Below, piece after piece: positions 1-11,202 of a DNA stretch of 64,000 nucleotides. The notes beneath the pieces are model-generated. The model saw nothing but the letters and a program-made list of their open reading frames with translations, made no database searches and was not told the DNA's origin. The position numbers and the translations under genes are program-made. The stretch's first letter is position 1, and every line of letters begins with the position of its first letter. This DNA is from Aculops lycopersici (Eukaryota; Arthropoda; Arachnida; Trombidiformes; Eriophyidae), in contig WNKI01000002.1 of the NCBI GenBank assembly GCA_015350385.1, positions 486,006 through 550,005 of the forward strand. The letters run 5' to 3'.

Positions 1-491
1 CTTTCAAGTTGCTTAGAGATTCAAGAAAAATTAGAGGCGGCGGCGAGGAAAGTTTTGCGAGCGTCAGTTGCAAAATGAGTTATCGCGAGACAGACGCACA
101 AACACAAGTGGAGTGAAGGCAAACGCAAACCAAGACGACAGATTGAAGAAAGGCGAGCGACGACGACAACGTTTGCGGCTCAAGTTGCACGTTTGTGTTT
201 TGGATGGTTGAATTGCACGAAGAGAGATAGAGACAAAGCAACTGGAGAGTGGAGAAGACGAGAAAATTATTATTGCTACACAAATTACCTCCTCTCGGTC
301 GATTTGACAAAATTATTAAAGAATTTTAATTGATTTGATTATTAACAATATTTTTCAATCACCTTAGAAAGACCGGGGAAAAATATCCTATTATCACTGT
401 CCAAAACCATCGTCAAAAGTGAGCGCAACCAGCAGCACCAAGGCAAAACCCAACCAAAGAACCAACAAACCAGCCAGCCACACGATTCAAA
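1..491 (+). promoter_or_regulatory. 5' leader/promoter side of the disordered-protein gene
   Basis: This stretch precedes the start codon at 492 and probably holds the 5' untranslated leader, perhaps with the promoter lying outside the window. It is rich in GA and CAA runs. Two short upstream ORFs are visible: one starts at 74 (13 codons, ending near 115) and another near 205 (8 codons). No TATA box or clear splice acceptor is visible, so the start of the transcript cannot be placed. Confidence 0.4.
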
Positions 492-2825
492 ATGTCGGCG
501 CCCACCTCGCTATTGGTCAGCAACCAGGGACCAAGTAGCAGTAGAGCAACAATCGCTAATCCAACTGCAACTGGCAAGACAGCAACAATTGCAGCCAGCA
601 AAGAGCAGCAACAACAACTAATTGATTCTCTCTATGCCACGACCTTCAACGCGGATTCCATTGAGATTGCGGGACTAGAGCAGCAGTTGAAAAAGTCGAG
701 TAGCAGCAAGCAGGTGAATAAGCAACATCCAATTAGTAAGTCAACTTCGAGTCATCACTTTCATAGACTCGATCAAATAGATAGCAAATTCAATGAGCTG
801 GCCAAGAAGATTTTCGATGAATTGCGTCAAGCTCAATTCTCACGAGAATTCTTCAGGGCTATTGACGAGATTTTAGGCGAACCACCTGCAAAGACTTTTG
901 CCCAGCAACGCAGTGGTAGTGGCTCTAGCTCTCGACGCCGACTTAGGCCACCGAGTTATACAAATAATAACCAGGATGCTCCAGCTGCGAGAGCATCAAA
1001 TCTCAAGTCGGCGGCGGTGGCGGCGACCGGAGCCAATTTGGTCGAGCGAGCAGCCAGCCAGCAACCAAGATCCTTGCCCTTCGAACCGCAGGTCCAATTG
1101 AGACAAACTCAGCAACAGCAACCACAGGATTTAACTCATCACAAGCAACCAAAGCAAAACCAAAGACAACAACAACAAACCCAACAGAGCAGATCGCCCG
1201 CTAAGTCAGCCATACCGACGAGCACAATTGCTGTCGCCGCGGCTGCAAACAATCTGAATCCTAGTTTCCAGGCTTCCGGCGGACACTCAATCAACAGGTC
1301 GGCCACGGACAAGAGTTGCAACTTGTTGAAGTCGTCGGCGTTGAGCCTGCAGAAATCGTCCACTTCGAACACATCGGCAGCAGGAAACGGCGTCATCAAG
1401 TCGCCGATAAAGTCAGCTTATAATTGTAGCCAAAGGGAAAAGTCCTTTGTATCTCCGTCATCGACAGTAACCCCAATGGCAACCTCAAGCTCCAATATGA
1501 GCTTAGCAAAGAGCCAATTGCCAATTAGTGATAACGACGCCGATAGTGACAGCGACGAGGATGACGACGAAGAAGAGGATGGCTTTGGTCTTGTCGACTT
1601 GAGACGTCAACAGCTAACTCGTCACTCGTTCAACGGCACGAAGAATGTACATGCGCATCCGCAAGTGGCCCCGGCGCCGAGACACCCGCAACAAAAGTAT
1701 CCAACATCAGAGCCACAAACTGCCGAGAGAATCATGCTCAAGCACCAAGCATTACAGAGACAGCAAAGATTCAACCCCATCGTTAGGTCGCACACAATAA
1801 GTGGGAGCGGTGGTAGCGGATTTAACGGAAATGGCAAGCGATTGGTTAGCGGAAACGTGGCTAATGGTCAGCAGATGACAGTAGGAAAGCATCCAGCAAC
1901 TTCAGTTTTACGCAACATGAACAGTGATTACAATACTGACCACACTGCTACTGCATACAACAATAAGAACAGCAACAACACCAATGATAATAACAATCAT
2001 AATCACCACACCCGATTAGTTGGTGGTGTTAACCTGCTCAACAGTAAGGATGCAGCGGCCTCGTTGTCACTATACAAACCGCACATGAACTACTCAACAA
2101 GTGTCCTGGGTAACCATAGACTGAGCGACGACGATGAGATCATCATCATACCAACAACTCAGAGCCCAAGCTCGTTGATTAGCAGCACATCACCAGACAA
2201 CAACTTTCAAAATTATCACAGCCAACATCATCAGCAGCATCACAACCACCAACAGCAACAACTAAATCAGCCGACACAGCAGCAACAACAAGTTGGTCAC
2301 CTAGGTATCGCCTCGAACGCTGCCGCCTCAACCATTGGTGAAACAGTCTCGAGTGGTGCTACTATTGACAACGCAGGTATTATTAGCGTCGACCAGTCCA
2401 TCGACGATCCAACGGCCGAGGAGCTAGCGGAGAGGTTTAGTATTAGTAGGACGAAGAGTTTTTGGGAGAAGTTGGCCAAAGGCGGGGGCGGAAAGCGGGT
2501 TCCATCAACAGGTGGCGCCGGTGATAGGCACTCGCCTGCCTCGATGCAACACGATAGCGGCGCTCATGTGGCCTTCATGACTCCGGGAAACAACCAAATC
2601 TCTGATGGAAAGTTGCAGGATAAGGGAAAGTTGCTTAGATTCTGCAAGACCACCAGTACCTTAGAGAGAATGGACTCAACAGGTGGAAGTAATAACTCAA
2701 ATTACAGTTGCAGCAGTAGCGGCGACGAGAACAATAGTGGATCGCAGTCTAATCAGAATCCAACGTTGAATAAGCTGATGCAACAAGAAATGAGTCGACA
2801 TAGCAAATTTCGTCAGACGAGATAG
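492..2825 (+). CDS. Large disordered Ser/Gln/Asn-rich protein, function unknown
   Basis: This is an uninterrupted 777-codon frame. The start has a good context (CAAAATG) and a canonical AATAAA lies about 70 bp after the stop, so this is a real gene. Most of the protein is low complexity: Gln, Ser, Asn and His runs, for example around residues 35-80, 200-230 and 560-615. Three segments look conserved or structured: a probable helical stretch at residues 93-131 (LDQIDSKFNELAKKIFDEL onward), an acidic stretch near 345-363 (alternating D/S/E), and a block at 647-661 (ERFSISRTKSFWEKL) followed by Gly/Lys/Arg. No signal peptide or membrane segment is seen. The composition suggests an intracellular scaffold or regulatory protein, but this is inference and I do not recognise the family. 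No intron interrupts the frame; upstream non-coding exons are possible. Confidence 0.8.
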   Translation: MSAPTSLLVSNQGPSSSRATIANPTATGKTATIAASKEQQQQLIDSLYATTFNADSIEIAGLEQQLKKSSSSKQVNKQHPISKSTSSHHFHRLDQIDSKFNELAKKIFDELRQAQFSREFFRAIDEILGEPPAKTFAQQRSGSGSSSRRRLRPPSYTNNNQDAPAARASNLKSAAVAATGANLVERAASQQPRSLPFEPQVQLRQTQQQQPQDLTHHKQPKQNQRQQQQTQQSRSPAKSAIPTSTIAVAAAANNLNPSFQASGGHSINRSATDKSCNLLKSSALSLQKSSTSNTSAAGNGVIKSPIKSAYNCSQREKSFVSPSSTVTPMATSSSNMSLAKSQLPISDNDADSDSDEDDDEEEDGFGLVDLRRQQLTRHSFNGTKNVHAHPQVAPAPRHPQQKYPTSEPQTAERIMLKHQALQRQQRFNPIVRSHTISGSGGSGFNGNGKRLVSGNVANGQQMTVGKHPATSVLRNMNSDYNTDHTATAYNNKNSNNTNDNNNHNHHTRLVGGVNLLNSKDAAASLSLYKPHMNYSTSVLGNHRLSDDDEIIIIPTTQSPSSLISSTSPDNNFQNYHSQHHQQHHNHQQQQLNQPTQQQQQVGHLGIASNAAASTIGETVSSGATIDNAGIISVDQSIDDPTAEELAERFSISRTKSFWEKLAKGGGGKRVPSTGGAGDRHSPASMQHDSGAHVAFMTPGNNQISDGKLQDKGKLLRFCKTTSTLERMDSTGGSNNSNYSCSSSGDENNSGSQSNQNPTLNKLMQQEMSRHSKFRQTR

Positions 2826-2894
2826 TTGGATAGAGTGATACACTCAGCTACTAATTGTTATGTTTGCGAGCTTTGAGCACACGAAGTGATACGA

Positions 2895-2900
2895 AATAAA
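2895..2900 (+). other. Poly(A) signal AATAAA of the disordered-protein gene
   Basis: A canonical AATAAA hexamer lies about 70 bp downstream of the stop codon at 2825, on the coding strand. It fixes the likely 3' end of that transcript just before the TA microsatellite. Confidence 0.6.
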
Positions 2901-2935
2901 GAGGTAAAGTCTAAACAAAACAGATAACTATGACA

Positions 2936-2936
2936 A

Positions 2937-2967
<31 letters not shown>

Positions 2968-2973
2968 GTATAC
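2936..2973. repeat. (TA)n microsatellite
   Basis: A TA dinucleotide run of about 26 bp continues into an imperfect TGTATA tail. It lies directly after the expected poly(A) site of the upstream gene. Confidence 0.9.
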
Positions 2974-4481
2974 ATGGCTGAAATAAGTCTGACAATTGCC
3001 CCAAATTACTTTGAGCTAGTGAGAGTGAATCAATTGAACTGAATGTCCAAATATTTGACTCAGAGATTGATTACTTAACTGCAAATGGCAGGTGGATAAA
3101 GGGTGTCCGCTGCTCTTATATCTCTACGCAACGCGCACAACTAGTGCGCCTTCTATGCAAAACCCCAAACTCTGTGTTCCTAGTTTACCTAGCCCAATAA
3201 ACGAGTCACTCGACTTCTGAACCTCAACACGAAGTCGTGTGAATCATTGTAATGCCCTATTGATCAGTGGTTCTTCCTAACCATCGATAATTCTGCAAGT
3301 TTATGGTTAACGATTTCTTATGCCGATGTCTACCATATGAGTAATCGTTTTGAGCAGTAGCTAGGAGTCTTTCAATCCAAAATAGCAGCTAGTCATAATA
3401 TCCTGTGTCGGTAGACGTCACCACTAGCGCTATTGCCTACCGTGGCTTTTAAGCCTCTCGATGAGGCTATGTCCGTGCAAAAGATTTTCCCGTTTCATTA
3501 GAAATTAGTATTGTATTTGAACATGTGACTGTTAAACTATTAAAAGATCAAGCATCAAGCATCATGTTAGCTTCACCTCTAAACCCCTCACGAGCGCCCC
3601 GATCGACCATGAGGGTCGGTGAGCTGGACCATGGAATGTCAATCTCATTAGCTAGCTGTCTAGCTAAATAGCTGTTTGTAGTTTAGTCGATTGGTTGGTG
3701 GCATGACATAAATCCACTAATTCGTCGTAGGATCCGTTGTCATTAGATAAGTTGAGGGCATTGCGCAACTGAGCTCCAATAGATCAAAAATGTTCTACTG
3801 TCATGAGATTCATTGAGATGTCTAATCTCAATGTAACTAACTGAGTCTTCGCTTGTAGAAGATAGATTTATTGTATCATGAACTCCAAAGAGTTTTCATT
3901 TAGACTACACACCAATTAACAAATAACACCATTAACTCAGTGTTATTTTAATCAAATTTTATCCAGCTTCTGGTCGATCTAACCACAAACTAAATCTAGT
4001 GGTACACTAAATCCTACAGCGCAAATCACTAGCCTGATTATGTTATCAATCTAAACTAAATGGCGGCTAATGAATCCAATCCATCGAGCGGCCGTCTCAA
4101 GTTTCAAATCCCCTCAGGTGGGTCACTTTTTACAGGTGAACGGTTCTATTTGATTAAAGTCGCCTCTCTTTGGAAATTTGTCACGCTTTGTCGTACAAAT
4201 TGAAGCTCAATTAGTGGCTAAAACGAGATGAGCAAACGGATATACCTGTTGTGCCCACTGTTTGCCTCTATCATCATCCTCATCATTGAACTTTGCGCCA
4301 TTAGTTCTGAATGTTTGCTCACGATTCAGTTGTGCACGTAGCCGAGATAAGCGGATAGTGGTGCTTGTTATTGTAACCAAATTTTTCCGAACTTTTGCCG
4401 TAACATTGATAGTCTAGTCACATACATAGTCTCGTTTGCGAGGATATTGTCACATAGATGTTGTTGCAATGGTATTATCTG

Positions 4482-4500
4482 GCTAGCTAGCTAGCTAGCT
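4482..4500. repeat. (GCTA)n tetranucleotide repeat
   Basis: Nearly five perfect copies of GCTA. The same CTAGCTAG word recurs at about 7672-7684, 8816-8824, 22537-22548 and 35338-35346. Confidence 0.8.
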
Positions 4501-4943
4501 GGTTAGATAGATATCAAGCAGAGAGGATGATTCAGACAAGCAGCTGCATAATAATACTAGCAGACTAATAGCTGATAAGCTAGCGGCTAGTACATGGTGT
4601 TCACAGCAAAAGTGTTTTGATGATCCAGCCAACGTTCGTTTGGAACATCCAGCAAACTGTTGGATATACAGTATCACATTGACTGAGAGGGTGAGTGATT
4701 AACTGAATGAGAGAAACAACAGCGACACCAAAATATCTCACAAAAACAACACATCGGCCTCTATATTTTCGATGGTGACGGAAAGGCGCAACCAACAACA
4801 AACTGCCACTTGTTGCTATCGTTGATGTTGCTGTTATTGGTGTTGTTGCGAGAGTGGGACTATAGCCCTTTTTAGGGTTAGTGAGTTGGTTGGTTGGTTG
4901 TTTACCATTTTACTGTCTGGATGGCGCGGTGGTGTTGTTATTA

Positions 4944-4961
4944 TCGTCGTCGTCGTCGTCG
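4944..4961. repeat. (TCG)n trinucleotide repeat
   Basis: A short run of TCG/CGT triplets in non-coding DNA. It is one of many such runs in the 5-14 kb interval. Confidence 0.8.
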
Positions 4962-5945
4962 GTTGAAAGAGCTTTCGGTTCGAAGTTTTGGTGGCCCATC
5001 GACCCAAACAGAAAGACTAACTGTCTAACTCATTGACTCACTATCCAGCAATCGGGCAAACGTGTGAGTGTCACCGAGGGTGAGTTTTAGTGAGTATATC
5101 AGAGAGCTGGAAGCCAGTTCAAGTGAAGCCAAATTGGCAAGCGACTCGTGAACGGAATTCAGTGAGACAGAGAGCAACAACAACAACAAGTGGCTAATGT
5201 GGTAGCACTTGTTGCTGCTACCGGCGCCGCCATTGCTATTGGAACACGTCGCGCAACTCGACACACTCTCTCGCTCCAGCCGCGAGGCCCGAGAGGGTTG
5301 CGCTGGAGTAGATTAAATTGAGTTGTGGCTGGCTAGCTTATATCTGTTGTGCTGTCGATCAGAAGCCTTGACGACTTTTGGCCACTAGTTGATGGTGGTA
5401 GAGTAAGAGAGCAGCGATAGTGAGAGGTTTATGCGGCAAGCGAGCGCTAGCGCCGCCGCTACTGTCTCAACCGCAACCACGTAGGCTAGTCGGTGGTTCG
5501 TTTCATTTTATTTCGTTTCGTTTCGTTACACGCCACTCGACGCCGTGGACTAGAACTTTTCGGCCACGATTTCGAGTTGTTGTTGTTGTTGTCGTTGTCG
5601 TTTATTTCATTTAAAGATTGAAAGTCGCGAGAGGAGAAGCAAGTTGGCGGGGTAAGAGTAGTCGTGGTGGCGGCAATGCAAGAAGTAGTGAGGCCAACCG
5701 CACAAACCACGGCCACTTGCTCACTTTAGGCCGTGAGTGTCGCGCTTTCGTTCGCTCGCTTGCTTCTCAAAGCCCAAAGCCCAAAGCCCAAACACCAAAC
5801 CTGCCTACTTGCCGTCGACTCACCTGTCGGTCTAGCCGTCGACTTCTTCGCCTCCCTTGGACGTCGGCCTCGCCGTCTCACTCGGCGTCGCGGCCGCTCG
5901 TGAAATTTGCCAGTCTAACTTGCACTCTCTTTTCCAACCACCGCC

Positions 5946-5973
5946 TGACGACGACGACGACGACGACGACGAC
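5946..5973. repeat. (GAC)n trinucleotide repeat
   Basis: Nine GAC/ACG triplets in non-coding DNA. The run produces spurious poly-Thr and poly-Asp frames. Confidence 0.85.
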
Positions 5974-7031
5974 TACCTGTCCGAGTGGAGCTTAGGCAAG
6001 CTCACCTGAGTTGGCGCACAGGTGAGCGAGAACGTGAATTGGTGGTTGTTATCAGCTAACTCGCGCTTGCGGCCCATTGGCGTTGCGCGTCGCCTCTCGC
6101 GCTCGAGTGCCAACTCTCTAAAATCACAGGTAGAAAGCAGGAGGAGATGAGATGAGATGAGAATAAATAAAATGAAAACAGAAAGAGAGGCAGAGAGGGA
6201 GAGAAACAACAATATCGACCTGGACCATAACATTCTCGTGCTCATTCCCGCTCGCTGCTCCAGGAAATTGATCGCCCCCGTGGAGCTGCAATAGAGACTG
6301 ACAACTCCCCGAGGCAGCCTAATGCAACCTTTGAAAGTTGCATTTGGTCTGCCGACGACAAGTGGCGGCGGCGGCAAGCGTTGCGTTTTGCGACGAGCTA
6401 CCTGTTATAGCAACCAGTGGTTGCCACGACGCCGTCAATCGACCCACCGAATGGTCGTCCATTTGCAACACTCGCAAAACTCCCATTCGCACTCCACTCT
6501 TCGACTCGGCAGCTTAAATTTGAGCTGACTCGTCGCTTAGGAATGCTGTTTTCGTGGTCCTGGTGTCGCTGATGTTGTTGTTGTTGTTTTTGTTTCCATC
6601 CAGTTGGCCACGCAACTTAATGTGTATGTGTGATTCCATTCCGGACACACAGCGGCTCCAACCCAAGCAACTACCACTCTGAGCATTCCACTTGGCCGAC
6701 TAGCTCGGCAGCAAACTTAGCAGCTGCCACTTTGCTTGCCGCTTTCTGTTGCTGCTGCTGCTCCCACATCCGAAACGCCGAGGCATAATAATAACAACAA
6801 CAACAACTACTCAACTCTCTCGCGCCAGCAGCAACGATGGACAGTCGAAGGTCGCCAAGTAAGCAGCTTTCGTTTCACGTCGGTAGGAGTAAAGCAAGTC
6901 CATCGTCGTGGCGCAAACAAACGGCGAGCTGAATTTATGTATATATATATGGCAAGCTAGTGTTGTTGTTGCTGCTGCTGCTGCAATTGAATGCTTCTCC
7001 CCCCGCTCCTTTCTGCCTCGTTGAATGGACG

Positions 7032-7035
<4 letters not shown>

Positions 7036-7069
<34 letters not shown>
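7036..7069. repeat. (GA)n microsatellite
   Basis: Seventeen GA dinucleotides. Similar GA arrays occur at about 13851, 46687 and 62418, the last two associated with assembly gaps. Confidence 0.9.
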
Positions 7070-7070
<1 letters not shown>

Positions 7071-8555
7071 AGTCGGCACTGTCAAGTTTGGAAGCAAAGG
7101 GAACGACCAAACTAAACTCACATTCAAGTCTCCGCCGTCCAGTCGACTGCGAAGCTCGTCGAGGCAACTTGCAACTGATTGTTGATGTTGTTGTTGTTGT
7201 TGTTGTTCCATGTTTGGCCAGTAATCGTCGTCGTCGTCGTCGTCATGGTTCTTGTCGTGCTTCTGCGGTCGGCAACGATCGTTAGTCGGCTAGCTAGTTG
7301 ACTGTCCGCTGCGAGATCACAGGCAGCCAACTTGGCGGCGGCGGCGGCAGCAGCAGCGCTGATGGCAAATCAGATATAGAAGCAGGAGTCACTGAGGGTT
7401 GGCTAGCGAGAGTGACCTTGAAAGTACAGGCCACTCTTAAAGTCGACGTTGTTGTTGATGCTCTTTCCATTTTCGGCTCGCTGCGGCCAGTTGCATGGAC
7501 GATGGTCGCCACAGCGGCAGCAGCAACGGCGATGGCGATGGAAATAAGAAGCAGCATCTCGCAGTAAGTTGTTGTCTTGTTCTCCGTCTGATTCGCTCAT
7601 TCATTCAGTTGCGACGTCAAGCTAGCGAACCAGCGAGCTTGGCAATACTCCTTTTGCTTGGCTGCTCCTTGCTAGCTAGCTAGCTTGCCAGCTTGGCAAA
7701 CTCACAACGATGATGGCAAGCAAGCCAGCAAGGCTCGGCAAACTTACCGAGATCGAGGAGCTTGAAGGGCTAAATTGGTTCACACCAAGACAGCGACCGG
7801 ACGTCTACCTGCAAGCTAACCTTATCGGTGGCGGCGGTCGCAAAGCAGGCGACTCGACGGCCGTTGAACAGAGGGATAGAGAGGAGAACATATTGGCTCG
7901 CCTAAATTGGTTGCCTCGAAGTATTTTTGGTCTGTCTCTCCTCAGACAAGAGATCAGCAGCCAACAACGATGCCGACGAAGACGAAGACGAAGACTCAAC
8001 CGTCGCAGTCTTGCCAAGCGGTGGACATGAACCCTGGTCGGCATCCCTCTTTTTATTCGAGAGACCTACCACATCCGAGAACACGACGCCCAGCGACAAC
8101 GACCAAGACGACCACTACGAGGACGCCGAAGGGTAGAGTCGGCGCCACAACTACACCAATGACGCTGACGATGTAGACGTTTTCGTCGATTTAGAAGGCG
8201 ACCAGCCGAGACTAAGCCGCCGCCGCCGACGACGTCGATGATGATGATGATGACGACACAAGTGACTGAAGCAGCAGCAAACGTCCGGTTGGTGGGTGAA
8301 TGATAGTTGGCGCAAGTCTTAGTTCAAGTCAGATACCAGCGAAGCAAACTCCTCGAGGCCTCAAAGGGTTGAGATTTGCGCTAGTGGGCGAGCAACGAGC
8401 CAAAAAGAGTCGAGCGAGGCGAGCCACTTGTTTGATCGGTGCAACGAGAAAGTTGCTCTCGCTATTATCTACATTATCATTATTATTCCTCTCATTATTA
8501 TTATCACCACAACCATCACCCTCATCATCATCAGCGTTGTCGTGGCCGCCGCCGT

Positions 8556-8556
8556 A

Positions 8557-8588
<32 letters not shown>

Positions 8589-8589
8589 G
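8556..8589. repeat. (GTC)n trinucleotide repeat
   Basis: About eleven GTC triplets. The six-frame products are poly-Val, poly-Arg and poly-Asp, which explains the long overlapping open frames on both strands at 8.3-8.8 kb. Confidence 0.9.
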
Positions 8590-10336
8590 ATTATCACTCT
8601 TTGCAGGCAACTCGAGCCTGCAAAGTCTCGTCGGATGGTTGCAACCACCAGAGAGCAGCTGGTTGCACGGCGAGACAAATAGACGCTCGCAAGGCAACCA
8701 GAAGCACCCATATAGGCGGGTGCGGCACCTTTTCCCCGGAGCCAACTGCGTGACGGCCACACAACTCCAGCCACCTAGCGAGGTGGTAGTGGTAACTTAA
8801 TATCGTTTGGCGAGCTAGCTAGCTGGGCGCCCGTGAGTGCAGCTAACGTTGGCTAGCCTAAATTGGTTCGCCGGAATCAGGACGCCGGTGGCTGAGTGTA
8901 GACGCGCGAACTAGTCAACTTTGGCTGCTGCCGCTGCTGCTGTTGCTGTAGCAGCTACTCACCGTGTGTACCTTCGCCAATCTAACACACAGCAAAGTTG
9001 TTGGCCAGACCGACAACTACTTTGTATTGTTTCATTTCATCCAATTCTATCTCTAGTTCGTCCCTATCGCTCGACCTCGCGGGCCGAGCAACTACATGGG
9101 TTCTCTGTAGTGCCAGTTAATGCCAGCGCAACTCTTTGAATCCGCCGAGGAGACGAGGCGAGGCGATGAATCACTCACGCCGGATTGAACTGGGAATGGG
9201 CGCAAATAGAAGCAACTGGATGGAGCGTCAACTGAGCCAACGGCCTAAAGGTAAACTACAGCAGATGCCATTGCTTTTGTTATGTTGTTGCTATTGCCGT
9301 GAACCATCCAATCAGCAGCATCAGTTCTCTTGTGTTGTTGTTGTTGTTTGCTCGCCAAGACCGCTCGTCGCCAATCGGCGAGCTAGTGGCAGCGTCAAGC
9401 ACACAAGCCGAACGTTGGAACCTCGCGCGCGAGGCGCTATTGTGTTGCAAGCGAGAGGGAGAGGCAAATAATGCTAGCATTATGGTACTGTGTTGGCGGG
9501 TTACAAAAGTGGAGTTAAGGACTTGGGTGCTTCAGTGAGATTCTGGAGTGTCGATAACATGTACCATTGTTGCTGCTTTCATATAGTCGCTCGCTCTCAC
9601 GCTAATAACATCCCGTGATGCCGCTAGTCGTTGTCGTCGTGCAATCTCACCGTCCTCGAAGCTAACTGTGGGCCAGAAGAACTTGATGCACCCAAAAACC
9701 TCTATCTCTACCTCCACCTACACTGCTGCTACTCACCACCACACTTGATGTTGCTGCCGCTGTATCCTCGTGATATTTTCATCTCCGCCGGCCTTTACAT
9801 TATGTTGCATGCCTCATGGAGCACGGCAACCGCTACTCAATTCCGATAGACTCAATAGAATCGAACCGGTGGACCACCTGGACCAACTGGCTTGGTGCAA
9901 TTCGAATAAGTATCGCTCTGTCGCTAGCCGATACATCGAGCGGCATACAAACTTGCGAATTTAGAAAGAGAGAGATAGAGGGAGAAAATTATGAGCGATC
10001 GATTCTCTGGTAATTGAATGTGTGTTTGTTCAGTTGTTGTGCTCACGACGATGATGATGGTTCTCTTCTTCTTGTTAGTCGTTATATCATTCCAATCACT
10101 TGACAAGTGGCGCATAAACCGCGCCACCGCTCCATTCCATCCAACTCCACTCGCTAGGTCCCTCTACCAGCTAGAGCAGCTCGCCCACTCGAGGAGTTTA
10201 AGTATCTTCCTTAGTGAGCTAATACAAGTGTAGTCTTTGCTTAGCCTCTGCCTTCAGTGGCCACTTGCTCAACGAGTGAACTGGAATAAAAAGAGTGCTT
10301 CAACAAATCGAAAACAACAACAACAACAACAAAATC

Positions 10337-10366
10337 AACTCATCACCGAGTATCTGGTGATGAGTT
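10337..10366. repeat. Perfect 11-bp inverted repeat (hairpin)
   Basis: AACTCATCACC and its exact reverse complement GGTGATGAGTT are separated by 8 nt. It lies in non-coding DNA downstream of a CAA run. Function unknown. Confidence 0.8.
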
Positions 10367-11175
10367 AATAAGCTTGGTAGTTGATTGCAGAGTTGAGTTG
10401 GGGAAAGAAGGGGGAGAGAGAGAGATGGAACAAAGTTGCAGTGGTAATTACAATTGCTCTGAAGCGCTTGTTACTTGCAAGCGGTTAGCAAGGTTAAAGG
10501 TGATAAAGCAACCGCCATTGTAGCTCCCTTGATGGTAGTGATGATGACTATGATGATATTAACAACGACGATGATAACAATTGCGCGTGACATCCAATGC
10601 GCGTGAGTTAGTCAGTGAAAATTTATTATATTTGCCACAATATCTCATCACATTGCTACTGGTGCGCCAAACTAAACTAACCAGCCACTTGAGAGCCACT
10701 GACAAGTGAGATAATCGTCTTTTGTTCAAGTTGAGAGTGATAGTGGATGACTGAGACAAATAACCTGTGCATCTCTATGGAGAGAGAGAGAGAAAGGGGA
10801 AAGCGATATTCTCTCTCTTCCTCGCTCGCTGCTTGTTTGCTAACTACAAGCGCCACTAGGCGCTCTACTCGCGCAGAATGGCGCTAGCTTGCCAACCAAA
10901 AGCTCACAAGACTCTCTGACGAGGGATGAGAATCACGGGGATACTTGAGTGTGCAAGTATCTTCTGCGAAATCATTGTCATCTTGATAATGCGACAAAAC
11001 CAACTTTTGTTCAACTCACTTGACGATTGTATAAGTGGCCGCTGATCTGATGATTTGGACGTTGGCTTGCTCTCTTGCTGACGAGACTCTTGCTCGGTCT
11101 CTCTACTTAAAGCAGCAGCAGCGGACGCCGCCCATTGAATTGGATTGCTAGAGACAAAGAAACTGGTTTTCTCTT

Positions 11176-11202
11176 GTCTCATCTCATCTCATCTCATCTC
11201 AT
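11176..11202. repeat. (CATCT)n pentanucleotide repeat
   Basis: Five tandem copies of the TCATC unit in non-coding DNA. Confidence 0.85.

Noticed and set aside
8329..8760. Overlapping open frames of 100-143 codons on both strands
   Set aside because: They consist of poly-Asp, poly-Arg or poly-Val read from the GTC repeat; no domain and no coding bias outside the repeat.
9840..9900. Minus-strand GGTTCGATTC resembling a tRNA B box
   Set aside because: No A box at the right distance and no cloverleaf arms could be drawn.
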